Origin: Mesorhizobium sp. BR1-1-16
Lineage (GTDB): Bacteria > Pseudomonadota > Alphaproteobacteria > Rhizobiales > Kaistiaceae
Direction of reading: 5' to 3'
Assembly (NCBI RefSeq): GCF_020165495.1
Contig: NZ_JAIUIE010000002.1
Span: forward strand, 1-64,000
Length of the DNA stretch: 64,000 nt
Below are positions 24,927 through 33,569 of the stretch, piece after piece. Below the pieces are notes generated by a model. That model ran no database searches. It was given only the letters and a program-made list of their open reading frames with translations, and was not told the DNA's origin. The position numbers were made by a program, and so were the translations under genes. Position 1 is the first letter of the stretch. Every line of letters starts with the position of its first letter.

Positions 24927-25751
24927 GTGGCCGATCCGACGCTAGGCTTTGAGGCCGATCAGGATTCCTATGGCGAGGCGATTGCCGAGCCGATGCCCGT
25001 CACCCGCTATGCGGAAAACGCGGGTGGGCCAGGCTGGCTCGTCGCGCGAGGGCTTGGCAAGAGCTATCGCCGCCGCCGGGTCGTGCATTCGGCCAGCCTT
25101 GCCGTCGCCCGTGGCGAGTCGGTCGGCCTGCTCGGGCCGAACGGCGCCGGCAAGACGACCATCTTCTACATGATCACCGGGCTGGTCCAGGCTGATCAGG
25201 GCATGATCGAGCTCGACGGCCATGACGTGACCAGCCTGCCGATGTACCGGCGCGCGCGTCTCGGCATCGGCTATCTGCCGCAGGAGACCTCGATCTTCCG
25301 CGGCCTGACGGTCGAGCAGAACATCCGTGCTGTCCTCGAAGTCGTCGAACCCGACCGTGGCAAGCGCGAGGCGGAGCTCGATTCGCTGCTGGAGGAGTTT
25401 CATATCTCGCATCTGCGCAAGTCGCCGGCGATCGCGCTTTCGGGCGGTGAGCGTCGGCGTTGCGAGATCGCGCGCGCGCTGGCCAGCCGGCCGGCCTTCA
25501 TGCTGCTCGACGAGCCGTTCGCGGGTATCGATCCGATCGCCGTCGGCGACATCCAGGCGCTGGTCCGCCATCTGACGGCGCGCGGCATCGGCGTCCTGAT
25601 CACCGATCATAATGTCCGCGAGACGCTCGGTCTGATCGACCGCGCCTACATCATCCATTCCGGCGAAGTGTTGATGGAAGGGCGGCCCAGCGACATCGTG
25701 GCAAGCCCAGAGGTCCGCCGTCTTTACCTTGGCGAACAGTTTACGCTTTGA
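24927..25751 (+). CDS. lptB: LPS export ABC transporter ATP-binding protein LptB
   Basis: 274-residue ATPase powering LPS extraction. Walker A GPNGAGKTT, Q-loop YLPQETSIFRGLTVEQN, signature LSGGERRRCEIARAL, Walker B FMLLDEPFAGIDP and H-loop ITDHNVRETL are all present. The reading starts at a GTG (24927). The first 40 residues are an extension before the usual LptB start, and an ATG at 24993 is an alternative. It belongs to the lptCAB-rpoN block. Confidence 0.95.
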   Translation: MADPTLGFEADQDSYGEAIAEPMPVTRYAENAGGPGWLVARGLGKSYRRRRVVHSASLAVARGESVGLLGPNGAGKTTIFYMITGLVQADQGMIELDGHDVTSLPMYRRARLGIGYLPQETSIFRGLTVEQNIRAVLEVVEPDRGKREAELDSLLEEFHISHLRKSPAIALSGGERRRCEIARALASRPAFMLLDEPFAGIDPIAVGDIQALVRHLTARGIGVLITDHNVRETLGLIDRAYIIHSGEVLMEGRPSDIVASPEVRRLYLGEQFTL

Positions 25752-25826
25752 AGGTGGCCTCGCTTGCGGTACCTAGAAGGTCGGCAAGCAAGAGTTGGAC
25801 CAGTTTCCTGAGGTCGCCGCGTACCG

Positions 25827-27380
25827 ATGTCGCTTTCTCCAAAGCTCGAGTTCCGGCAGACCCAGTCGCTGGTGATGACGCCGCAGTTGATGCAGGCGAT
25901 CAAGCTGCTTCAACTCTCGAATCTCGACCTGATTTCCTATGTCGAAGCCGAGCTCGAGCGTAATCCGCTCCTGGAGCGTGACGAGCGCGATGATGGCGAG
26001 GGTATCGACGCCGGCCCCGGCAAAGCCTCGATCGAGAGCGAGGGATTTGCCGCGGCCGATGCGGGCGACACGCCGGGCGACTGGATGGAGACGCGCCTCG
26101 AGACCTCGCCCGACTCGATCGCCGAGCGGCTCGACACCGATCTCTCGAATGTCTTCCCGGACGATCATGGCCAGGCGGCCGGCGAACCGATTGCCGCGCC
26201 CGGCGGCGATCCCTGGTCGACACAGCCCGGACGCCAGCAAGCGAGCAGCGAGGACTACAATCTCGAGGCCTTTGTTGCCGAAGAGAAGTCGCTCGCCGAT
26301 CACCTCTCCGACCAGCTCGGCCTCGCGGTCACTGATCCCACCTTGCGCCTCATCGGTCATGCGCTGATCGACGAGGTCGACGAGGCCGGCTATATCCGCA
26401 CCGATATCGGCAACGTCGCGGAGCGGCTCGGCGCGCCGCTGGAACTGGTCGAGCGGACGCTCGCGATCCTGCAGGGGTTCGAGCCGACAGGCATCTGCGC
26501 CCGCACGCTCACCGAATGCCTGGCGCTGCAGCTCGCCGACCGCAATCGGCTTGATCCCACCATGCTGGCGCTGATCAATCATCTCGATCTGGCGGCCCGG
26601 CGCGATTTTGCGGCGCTGAAGCGGATCTGCGGCTGCGATGACGAGGATCTCGCCGACATGCTGTCGGAGCTGCGGGCGCTCGATCCGAAGCCCGGCGCTT
26701 CGTTCGGCTCGACGCTGGTGCAGCCGATCGTGCCGGATGTCATCATTCGCGCGGCGCCGGACGGCAGCTGGCTGATCGAACTGAACTCCGAGACGCTGCC
26801 GCGCGTGCTCGTCAACCAGACCTATCTCGCCAGCGTCGCCAGACCCTCGAAGCAGGGGGAGGAGAAGGCCTTCCTCGCCGAGTGCCTGCAGACCGCCAAC
26901 TGGCTGGTGAAGAGCCTCGACCAGCGCGCCAAGACGATCCTGAAGGTGGCGACGGAGATCGTTCGCCAGCAGGACGGCTTCCTGACGCATGGCGTCCGCC
27001 ATCTGCGGCCGCTCAACCTGAAGACCGTCGCCGAGGCGATCGGCATGCACGAGTCGACGGTCTCGCGGGTCACGTCGAACAAATACATGGCGACCTCGCG
27101 CGGCATCTTCGAGCTGAAATATTTCTTCACCTCGGCGATCGCCTCCTCCGAGGGTGGTGAGGCGCACTCGGCCGAGTCCGTTCGCCACCGCATCCGCAGC
27201 CTGATCGACGCCGAGAGCCCGGAAGACGTCCTCAGCGACGATACGCTCGTCAAGCTGCTGCGCGAGGCCGGCATCGATATCGCGCGACGTACGGTTGCGA
27301 AATATCGCGAGGCGCTACGCATTCCCTCCTCCGTTCAGCGCCGGCGCGAAAAGCTGGCCGAGGCGACCGCTGCGCGCTGA
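25827..27380 (+). CDS. rpoN: RNA polymerase sigma-54 factor
   Basis: 517-residue sigma-54. Region I (residues 1-50, KLEFRQTQSLVMTPQLMQAIKLLQLSN) is the Gln-rich activator-response region, region II is acidic, region III includes the core-binding part and the HTH (LNLKTVAEAIGMHESTVSRVTSNKY), and the C-terminal RpoN box is ARRTVAKYREAL. It directs nitrogen-related and other activator-dependent promoters. It follows lptB by 75 bp and precedes hpf and ptsN, the classical cluster. Confidence 0.97.
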   Translation: MSLSPKLEFRQTQSLVMTPQLMQAIKLLQLSNLDLISYVEAELERNPLLERDERDDGEGIDAGPGKASIESEGFAAADAGDTPGDWMETRLETSPDSIAERLDTDLSNVFPDDHGQAAGEPIAAPGGDPWSTQPGRQQASSEDYNLEAFVAEEKSLADHLSDQLGLAVTDPTLRLIGHALIDEVDEAGYIRTDIGNVAERLGAPLELVERTLAILQGFEPTGICARTLTECLALQLADRNRLDPTMLALINHLDLAARRDFAALKRICGCDDEDLADMLSELRALDPKPGASFGSTLVQPIVPDVIIRAAPDGSWLIELNSETLPRVLVNQTYLASVARPSKQGEEKAFLAECLQTANWLVKSLDQRAKTILKVATEIVRQQDGFLTHGVRHLRPLNLKTVAEAIGMHESTVSRVTSNKYMATSRGIFELKYFFTSAIASSEGGEAHSAESVRHRIRSLIDAESPEDVLSDDTLVKLLREAGIDIARRTVAKYREALRIPSSVQRRREKLAEATAAR

Positions 27381-27470
27381 CGGCAGCCGGTCATTTGCGC
27401 TTTCCCCTTGCCGCGGCCTCGACGGATGCCCAGCTTCAAGAGATGATGGTCGGGACGACCGGGGGTTTCC

Positions 27471-27499
27471 TTGACTTCCCAGCCGGCCGTCACTAGAAG
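27471..27499 (+). promoter_or_regulatory. Candidate promoter for hpf
   Basis: TTGACT (27471-27476), 17-nt spacer, TAGAAG (27494-27499), within the 282-bp gap between rpoN and hpf. It would let hpf-ptsN be expressed independently of rpoN. Confidence 0.45.
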
Positions 27500-27662
27500 G
27501 GCGCGGCGCCGGACGGTGTGTTGGGCCTCGGACCGGAGAGAACTCCGGCCGTTTGAAGGGTGGGTCCAGACGAGCCGAAACCGGCAACGTGCCCGACGGG
27601 GCATCGGCTCGCCTGGCGGACCGGGCCTCGGATCGCAACGACGTCCAAAGGGTACGTGCTCC

Positions 27663-28256
27663 ATGACTCTCCGCATTTCCGGTAAGCATATCGAGATCAG
27701 CGACGCCTATCGCACGCATGTCGAAGGCCGGGTCGGTGCCGTCGTCGAGAAATATTTCGACGGAGGCTTTTCCGGTCGTGTCGTGCTCGAGCGCGACGGC
27801 GCGGGCTATCGGGTTGACTGCGCGCTGCATCTCGACAGCGGGCTCGACCTCCAGGCCGAGGGACGCGGTCACGAAATCTACCCGACCTTCGAGCAGGCGG
27901 CGGAGCGGATCGAGAAGCAGATGCGGCGCTATAAGCGGCGCCTCAAGGATCATCACCATGACAGCCGCGCGGTGTCGGATGCCGACGCGAACTACGTCGT
28001 CCTGGCCGCGACCCCCGACGCGGATGAGGAACTCGCCCCGGACTACAATCCGATGGTGATCGCCGAGGAGACGAAGTCGTTGCGCACGCTGTCAGTGTCC
28101 GGCGCCGTCATGGCGATGGACCTCGCCGACGCCCAGGTGGTGGTGTTCCGCCATGCCGGTCATGGCGGGGTGAATATCGTTTATCGTCGTCGCGACGGGA
28201 ATATCGGATGGATCGACCCGGCCGCGACCGCCAAAGGGGATTCCGTCAGCCTGTGA
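27663..28256 (+). CDS. hpf: Long-form ribosome hibernation promoting factor
   Basis: 197 residues. The N-terminal RaiA-like domain (residues 1-105, LRISGKHIEISDAYRTHVEGRV) blocks the 30S decoding centre. The C-terminal domain (about 140-195, DAQVVVFRHAGHGGVNIVYRRRDGNIGWIDP) dimerises to form 100S ribosomes, so this is the long HPF. ATG 27663 starts the conserved N-terminus, and an upstream in-frame reading to 27471 has no homology. It lies in the rpoN-hpf-ptsN order. Confidence 0.95.
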   Translation: MTLRISGKHIEISDAYRTHVEGRVGAVVEKYFDGGFSGRVVLERDGAGYRVDCALHLDSGLDLQAEGRGHEIYPTFEQAAERIEKQMRRYKRRLKDHHHDSRAVSDADANYVVLAATPDADEELAPDYNPMVIAEETKSLRTLSVSGAVMAMDLADAQVVVFRHAGHGGVNIVYRRRDGNIGWIDPAATAKGDSVSL

Positions 28257-28279
28257 TTCCGCCTAAGGTGGAATAACTG

Positions 28280-28306
28280 CTCGGCGCGCTCAAGCGGCGC
28301 GCCGAG
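28280..28306 (+). terminator. Strong hairpin between hpf and ptsN
   Basis: CTCGGCGCGC (28280-28289) pairs perfectly with GCGCGCCGAG (28297-28306), loop TCAAGCG. No T-tract follows. It is likely an mRNA stability or processing element, or a Rho-assisted attenuator, separating hpf from ptsN. Confidence 0.5.
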
Positions 28307-28356
28307 AAGGCGGGTCACGTACCCAAGGGTTTGAACAAGGCATTTTGAACCAAGTC

Positions 28357-28824
28357 ATGGACCTCAGCGATCTCATCAGCCCGGACACGATCATTCCGGC
28401 GCTGAAAGCGAACGGCAAGAAGCAGGCTCTGCAGGAATTGGCGGAGCGGGCCGCGCGCCAGACCGGACTCGACGAGCGCCAGATCTTCGACACGCTGCTG
28501 CAGCGCGAGAGGCTGGGTTCGACCGGGGTTGGCAATGGCATTGCCATTCCGCATGGCAAGATCCGTTCGCTGAAGCGAATCCATGGCATTTTCGCGCGCC
28601 TCGCCAAGCCGATCGATTTCGAATCGCTTGATGACCAGCCCGTCGACCTCATCTTCCTGCTGCTGGCGCCGGAAAGCGCTGGAGCGGATCATCTGAAGGC
28701 CTTGGCCCGCATTGCGCGGCTGCTGCGCGAGCCCGGTCTTGCCGCCAAGCTCCGGGCCTCAAGCGACCAGACAGCACTCTATGCCGTTCTGAACGGGGGC
28801 GCCGCCGCCTCCAACGCCGCCTGA
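28357..28824 (+). CDS. ptsN: PTS-Ntr EIIA protein
   Basis: 155-residue EIIA-Ntr, phosphorylated by the nitrogen PTS and regulating potassium uptake, sigma-54-linked and stress functions. The active histidine is in GNGIAIPHGKIRSL. The protein begins MDLSDLISPDTIIPALKAN, normal for the family. A TTG at 28345 lies in frame, with AAGG at better spacing, and would add 4 residues. ATG 28357 is preferred on homology. It closes the rpoN cluster. Confidence 0.94.
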   Translation: MDLSDLISPDTIIPALKANGKKQALQELAERAARQTGLDERQIFDTLLQRERLGSTGVGNGIAIPHGKIRSLKRIHGIFARLAKPIDFESLDDQPVDLIFLLLAPESAGADHLKALARIARLLREPGLAAKLRASSDQTALYAVLNGGAAASNAA

Positions 28825-28905
28825 TCGGCTGGGCAGCCGCCTTCAATCGGACGGAAACGTGCCTTAGGCTCCGCATGCTCTTCGAGCGTGATGCGGAGGC
28901 TACCC

Positions 28906-29460
28906 ATGCGGCGACTGCTGGTTCTGATGGCGGCCTGGCTCTGCCTCGCCGGGGCTACGGCGGCGCCCGAGCTGCCGCAACCGGCCCAAGCCAGCTCTTT
29001 CGAAGCGACCTTCGAGGGGCTCGCCATCGGCCGCGGCCGCCTGCGAAGCCGGGCGATCGGGCTTGATCGCGGCTTTCTCGTCTGGACGACGGGACGCGAA
29101 AGCGATGGCGTCTTCGTGCTCGATCAGTTGTTCCGTTTCGATGACGGGGTCACCGACCGGCGCACCTGGCGCTTTCGGCCGACCGGTCCAGGGACTTATG
29201 TCGGCGAGCGGCAGGACCTCGCCGCGCCTGCCAAGGTCCGTATCGAGGCCGATGCCGTCCGCCTCTCCTACGATATCTGGCTGCGGCGGCGCGGCAAGGC
29301 GCCGCTGAAGCTGCATTGCGAGGATCGGATCACGCGTCTCGCCTCAGGCGCGCTGCTGAGCCGCGGCACCATCTATCGCCTCGGCGTGCCCGTCGGCAGC
29401 GTCGAGACGCATCTCATTCCCGATACGCGGCAGCCGGTCACTTCAGGGCGCCGGCCGTGA
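28906..29460 (+). CDS. DUF3833-like exported protein
   Basis: 184 residues with an N-terminal signal sequence (MRRLLVLMAAWLCLAGATAA). Features FEATFEGLAIGRGRLRSR, VLDQLFRFDDGVTDRRTWRF and GPGTYVGERQDL resemble DUF3833, a presumed lipocalin-like exported family, although no lipobox cysteine is evident. GGAG at 28895-28898 supports ATG 28906. An ATG at 28891 is an alternative. Its last 23 bp overlap the convergent permease gene. The function is unknown. Confidence 0.72.
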   Translation: MRRLLVLMAAWLCLAGATAAPELPQPAQASSFEATFEGLAIGRGRLRSRAIGLDRGFLVWTTGRESDGVFVLDQLFRFDDGVTDRRTWRFRPTGPGTYVGERQDLAAPAKVRIEADAVRLSYDIWLRRRGKAPLKLHCEDRITRLASGALLSRGTIYRLGVPVGSVETHLIPDTRQPVTSGRRP

Positions 29461-30250
29461 GCCCGCTGACGATCTTGCGTTGCAGGAGCACGAAGACCAG
29501 GAGGATCGGCGTCACATAGATGACCGAATAGGTCATGATGCCGTTCCAGTCCGTGGTGTTGGGGCCCATGAAGTTCATCAGGCCGACCGTGGCCGTCTGC
29601 AGCGACTCTTCCGAGATCATCGAGCGCGAATAGACATATTCGCCGAACGACTGCAGGAAGATGAGCACCGAGGTGACGAGAATGCCGTTGCGGGCCAGCG
29701 GCACCGCGATGCGCAGGAACGCACCAAGCCGCGTGGCGCCGTCGACCCGGGCCGCCTCCTCGAGTTCCTTCGGGATCTGCATGAACGAGGTGCGGGTCAG
29801 CACGATGAAGAGGGGCAGCACCTTCGCCGCCTGCGCCAGCACCACCGCAAGGCGTGGTGTCGTGATCAGGCCGACCTGATTGAACAGCACGAAGATCGGC
29901 GTTGCCATCAGCGAGGACGGCAGCACCTGCATCATCAGGATCAGGAACAGCACAATATCCATGCCGATGTTCCGGACGCGGGCCAGCGCGTAGGCGCAGC
30001 CTGTGCCGAAGAAGGCGGCGATCGCCGTCGTGCCGATGGCGATGACCAGCGAGTTCCAGAGGTAGCTGCTCATCTTCTTGCTGACGAAGACGTCGACGAA
30101 GTTGAACTGTGGGTTCCCCGGCCAGAAGGTCGGCGGATAGACGAAGGTCTCTGTCGAGGGTTTGAACGCCGTCAGATACATCCAGTAGAGCGGGAACAGG
30201 TAGACCGCGAGAAACAGGAGAGCGAGGGCGAGGAGAATGTAGCGCTTCAT
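29438..30250 (-). CDS. Sugar ABC transporter permease (MalG type)
   Basis: 270-residue inner-membrane permease. Membrane segments lie near residues 5-25, 65-90, 95-125, 130-155, 180-205 and 235-258. The EAA loop is EEAARVDGATRLGAFLRIAVPL. It partners the MalF-type permease 9 bp upstream and the binding protein. It ends the operon and overlaps the DUF3833 gene tail to tail by 23 bp. The sugar is unknown. Confidence 0.92.
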   Translation of the reverse strand: MKRYILLALALLFLAVYLFPLYWMYLTAFKPSTETFVYPPTFWPGNPQFNFVDVFVSKKMSSYLWNSLVIAIGTTAIAAFFGTGCAYALARVRNIGMDIVLFLILMMQVLPSSLMATPIFVLFNQVGLITTPRLAVVLAQAAKVLPLFIVLTRTSFMQIPKELEEAARVDGATRLGAFLRIAVPLARNGILVTSVLIFLQSFGEYVYSRSMISEESLQTATVGLMNFMGPNTTDWNGIMTYSVIYVTPILLVFVLLQRKIVSGLTAGALK

Positions 30251-30259
30251 GATCGTGCC

Positions 30260-31162
30260 TCAGGCCCGGTGTTCATGGCGGGTGGAGCGGACATAGATCA
30301 CCGCCACGACGATGACGAAGCCGAGCATCAGGCAGGAGACCGCACTGCCCGAGGCGATGTCGTAGATCTGGAACGAGAGCTGCCACGACCAGTATTGCGC
30401 CACGTTGGAGGCGTTGGCGGGGCCGCCCTGCGTCAGCGAGGCGAAGAGGTCGAACTGCTGCAGCGTGAAGATGATGCCAAGCGAAACGACGGCGCCGATG
30501 GTCGAGCGCATCATCGGCAGCGTCATGTGCCAGAAGCGCTGCCAGGCATTGGCGCCGTCCAGCGCCGCCGCCTCGTACATGTCCTTGGGTATGCCGACGA
30601 GACCGACCGACAGCAGGATCATGTTGAAGGGAATGCCGAGCCAGATATTGGCGATGACCACCGAATAGAGCGAGATCTGCGGGTTGGAAAGCCAGAAGAC
30701 CTTGTCGTTGATCAGTCCAGCCGATTGCAGCAGATAGTTGAGCACGCCGAAGTCGCCCGCGAAGATCCACTTCCACACCGCGCCGGCAACCAGCGCCGGC
30801 ATGATCCATGCGGCGAGGAACAGGCCGCGCAAAAAGCTGCCGCCGGGAAAATCCTGCTGGAAGAAGAGCGCGAGGCCGAAGCCGATGCCGAGCTGGAAAA
30901 TGATGCAGAGGCCGACGAATACAACCGTATTCCAGATCACCGGCCAGAAATCGGGCGAGGCGAACAGAGACTTGTAGTTGGCAAGGCCGACAAACGGCCG
31001 CACCAGCGAAGCGAGACTGAACATGTCCACTTCCTGGAACGACATCAGAATGTTGTAGATCAGCGGGAACGCCGAGAAGACCAGGAGATAGGCGAGCGCC
31101 AGCAAGGCGAGCGTGGCATCGAAGCCATGGCCGTCGCGCAGGGTGCGGAAGAGGGCCGACAT
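30260..31162 (-). CDS. Sugar ABC transporter permease (MalF type)
   Basis: 300-residue permease with six predicted segments and the EAA loop YEAAALDGANAWQRFWHMTLP. ATG 31162 (MSALFRTLRDG) was chosen because the upstream in-frame ATG at 31192 lacks homology. It is separated from the binding-protein gene by 111 bp holding a terminator-like hairpin, and followed after 9 bp by the MalG-type permease. Confidence 0.92.
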   Translation of the reverse strand: MSALFRTLRDGHGFDATLALLALAYLLVFSAFPLIYNILMSFQEVDMFSLASLVRPFVGLANYKSLFASPDFWPVIWNTVVFVGLCIIFQLGIGFGLALFFQQDFPGGSFLRGLFLAAWIMPALVAGAVWKWIFAGDFGVLNYLLQSAGLINDKVFWLSNPQISLYSVVIANIWLGIPFNMILLSVGLVGIPKDMYEAAALDGANAWQRFWHMTLPMMRSTIGAVVSLGIIFTLQQFDLFASLTQGGPANASNVAQYWSWQLSFQIYDIASGSAVSCLMLGFVIVVAVIYVRSTRHEHRA

Positions 31163-31237
31163 GGCGCTTGCTCCGGAACACGTGGGGATCAAAGGGACGG
31201 CCGCACATCGGAGATGGCGGCCGGCTATGGATGGAAA

Positions 31238-31268
31238 ACGGCCCCCGGCAGCGTGCGCCGGGGGCCGT
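31238..31268 (-). terminator. Terminator-like hairpin after the binding-protein gene
   Basis: ACGGCCCCCGGC (31238-31249) and GCCGGGGGCCGT (31257-31268) form a perfect 12-bp stem, loop of 7. In the minus-strand direction TTTTCCATCC follows, as in an intrinsic terminator. It lies 6 bp past the binding-protein stop and before the permeases, so it should lower permease expression. Confidence 0.75.
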
Positions 31269-31273
31269 CGACC

Positions 31274-32494
31274 TTACTTCTTGACGATGCCGTCGATCGT
31301 CGTCTGCGCGGTGTTGAGCGCAGTCTGGGCATCGGCCTGGTGCGTCAGCGCCTGCTGGATCGCGGTCGAGATCGCCTTGGAGATCTTCGCCCAGTCCGGC
31401 GACGGGCCGCGTGCGCGGGCATACTTCATCGACTCGATGAAGACCGCATATTCAGACGGCCACTTCGGGTCCTTGACCTCGACCGGATAGGACGGAACGA
31501 AGCCGAACTCGTTCCAGACGCGCGGCATCTGCGAGTACATGTATTCGAGATACATGAAGGCTTCCTTCGGATGCTTCGACTTGGCGAAGATCACGTTGTT
31601 GCCTTCGCCGAGCGCCGAGGCGCGGGCATCGCCTTCCTTCTGGATCGGCAGGAGCGTGACGCCGACGTCGAACTTGGCGTCCTTCGACATGCGCGGCAAT
31701 TCCCACGGGCCGGAAATGGCCATGGCGGCGTTGCCGGCATTGAAGGTAGCGAACGAGTCGTACTGGCCGCGGATCAGCGTGTCGGGCGAAGCGAGCTTCT
31801 CGTCGATGATCTTCTGCCAGAGCTCGAGCGCCTGGACGGCACCCTCGCCATTCACCTTGTCGAAATTGCCGCCGGTCGACTGGATCCAGGGCAGGAACTG
31901 GAAGGTGCCTTCTTCGTTCGCATTCGCCGAGAAGGCGAGGCCGTAGACGTTCTTGGCCGGGTCGGTCAGCTTCTTGGCCGTATCGTAGAGCTGGTCCCAG
32001 GTCTGCGGCGGCTTGTCGGGATCGAGGCCGGCAGCCTTGAACATGTCCTTGTTGTAGTAGAGCGCGATCGTGTTCGAGCCGCGCGGCAGGCCGTAGATCT
32101 TGCCATCCCAGGTGACGGTCGAAAGCGGGCCCGGGAAGATCTTCGTGGTGTCGACGATCTTCGAGTCCTTCAGATAGGGCGAGATGTCGAGCAGCGCACC
32201 CTTCGAGGACAGGAACGGCGTGTTCGGATTGTCGACATAGGCGACGTCAGGCGCCGTGCCGGTCGCGACTGCGCGCGTGATGTCGTTCGCCCAGTCAGCG
32301 AACTCGACATGCTTGATGTTGAACTTGATCTCGGGATGGAGCTTCTGGAACTCCTGCGCCATCACATACATGTAGCCTGGATCCGACTCGCGATCGATCG
32401 TCCAGACGTCAAGCGTCACGTCCTCGGCCGAGGCGAGGACGGTCGAGCCCAGAAGCCCGATCGCGCCTGCCAACAGCATGGCTGTCTTTGACAT
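31274..32494 (-). CDS. Sugar ABC transporter substrate-binding protein
   Basis: 406-residue extracellular solute-binding protein family 1. The signal peptide is cleaved near ASA/EDV (about residue 23). VTLDVWTIDRESDPGY, TGTAPDVAYVDNPNTPFLSS and YGLPRGSNTIALYYNKDMF are typical of MalE-like sugar binders. GGAGGAA lies 5 nt before ATG 32494. It is the highest-expressed member expected, because a terminator-like hairpin follows. It probably binds a di- or oligosaccharide or glycoside. The substrate is not deducible. Confidence 0.93.
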   Translation of the reverse strand: MSKTAMLLAGAIGLLGSTVLASAEDVTLDVWTIDRESDPGYMYVMAQEFQKLHPEIKFNIKHVEFADWANDITRAVATGTAPDVAYVDNPNTPFLSSKGALLDISPYLKDSKIVDTTKIFPGPLSTVTWDGKIYGLPRGSNTIALYYNKDMFKAAGLDPDKPPQTWDQLYDTAKKLTDPAKNVYGLAFSANANEEGTFQFLPWIQSTGGNFDKVNGEGAVQALELWQKIIDEKLASPDTLIRGQYDSFATFNAGNAAMAISGPWELPRMSKDAKFDVGVTLLPIQKEGDARASALGEGNNVIFAKSKHPKEAFMYLEYMYSQMPRVWNEFGFVPSYPVEVKDPKWPSEYAVFIESMKYARARGPSPDWAKISKAISTAIQQALTHQADAQTALNTAQTTIDGIVKK

Positions 32495-32606
32495 ATTCTT
32501 CCTCCACGTTTTCAAGTTCGAGAGACTTTGGCCCCCTCCAGGGCATCGAGCGCACCGCCTGCAGCAATGCGCCCCTCGCCGGACCCGGAGGCCGGCGAAT
32601 ATGCGA

Positions 32607-33512
32607 TCAGGCCGGATCGGCGACGAAGACAGCGCCGCCGCGCGCTTCCTTCAGATAATTGAGCGAGCGCACCTGACCCGTCATTTCGAGCGCGTTGCGA
32701 TAGACCGGATCATGCCAGCCCTCGATGTCGATCGTGCCTTTGAAGCCGGCAAGGCGCAACTCGCTGATGACGCGGGTCCAGTCGCTGTCTCCGAAGCCCG
32801 GCGAGCGCATCTGCACGAAGGGATACTTGCCGAAGATTCCGTTCTCGCGGATGACGTCCCAGCGAATGGTCGCGTCCTTGCCATGGACGTGGAAGAACTT
32901 CGGCGCCCATTTGCGGATCTGCGGGATCGGATCGATCAGATATACCATCTGGTGGCAGGGCTCCCATTCGAGCCCGATATTGTCGTCCGGCGTCTCGTTG
33001 AAGATGAGTTCCCAGGCGTCCGGATTATGAGCGATGTTCCAGTCACCGGTCGCCCAGTTGCCATCCATCGCGCAATTCTCGAAGGCAAGGCGCACGCCCT
33101 TGTCGGCGGCGCGCTTCGCAAGCTCGCTCCAGACTTCCTTGTAGCGCGGCAGGCTCTCTTCGAGCGGCCGGCCACGGACACGGCCGGTGAAGCCGGCGAT
33201 CGTCTTGGCGCCGAAGAGATGGGCGTTGTCGATCAGCGTCTTCCAGCCTTCGAGGGTCTGGCGGTCGAGATCGCCATCCTCGAGCGGATTGCCGAACATG
33301 CCGAGCGTGTCGATGACGACGTCGTGGTCGCCGATGGCTTCCTTGAGCTCAGCAGCCAGCTTCGGAATGTCCTTGCCGCCAATCGTCTGCCAGAAGAACG
33401 GCTCGATCGACTCGAAGCCGAGCGGCAGGATCTGGCGCACATAGGCGGCGGGATCGGGCAGGTTGCCCTTGATCATGGTGCCGATGCGAATATCGAGAAG
33501 GGGGTTGGTCAC
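32607..33512 (-). CDS. Sugar phosphate isomerase/epimerase, TIM-barrel (AP_endonuc_2)
   Basis: 301-residue TIM-barrel enzyme of the xylose-isomerase-like family. Candidate metal ligands are E in RLAFENCAMDG, H in EWEPCHQM, H in FFHVHGKDA and E in TIDIEGWHDP. It sits between the binding protein and the Gfo/Idh dehydrogenase in one operon. Such pairs act on oxidised sugars or inositol-type compounds, so it may isomerise or eliminate a keto-sugar made by the dehydrogenase, which is inference. Confidence 0.88.
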   Translation of the reverse strand: MTNPLLDIRIGTMIKGNLPDPAAYVRQILPLGFESIEPFFWQTIGGKDIPKLAAELKEAIGDHDVVIDTLGMFGNPLEDGDLDRQTLEGWKTLIDNAHLFGAKTIAGFTGRVRGRPLEESLPRYKEVWSELAKRAADKGVRLAFENCAMDGNWATGDWNIAHNPDAWELIFNETPDDNIGLEWEPCHQMVYLIDPIPQIRKWAPKFFHVHGKDATIRWDVIRENGIFGKYPFVQMRSPGFGDSDWTRVISELRLAGFKGTIDIEGWHDPVYRNALEMTGQVRSLNYLKEARGGAVFVADPA

Positions 33513-33569
33513 CAGCTGCTCCTTGATGGAAACGTCGAGGCCGTCGTCGCCCGCTGGGGGCGGCGGCCC

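Noticed and set aside
25773-27188. 471-codon open frame antisense to rpoN
   Set aside because: rpoN is complete with all sigma-54 regions. The antisense frame has no domain.
29480-32491. About 1000-codon open frame on the plus strand
   Set aside because: Antisense to the well-supported sugar transporter genes. Its product is rich in Arg, Asp, Glu and His with no domain, the usual shadow of GC-rich coding DNA.
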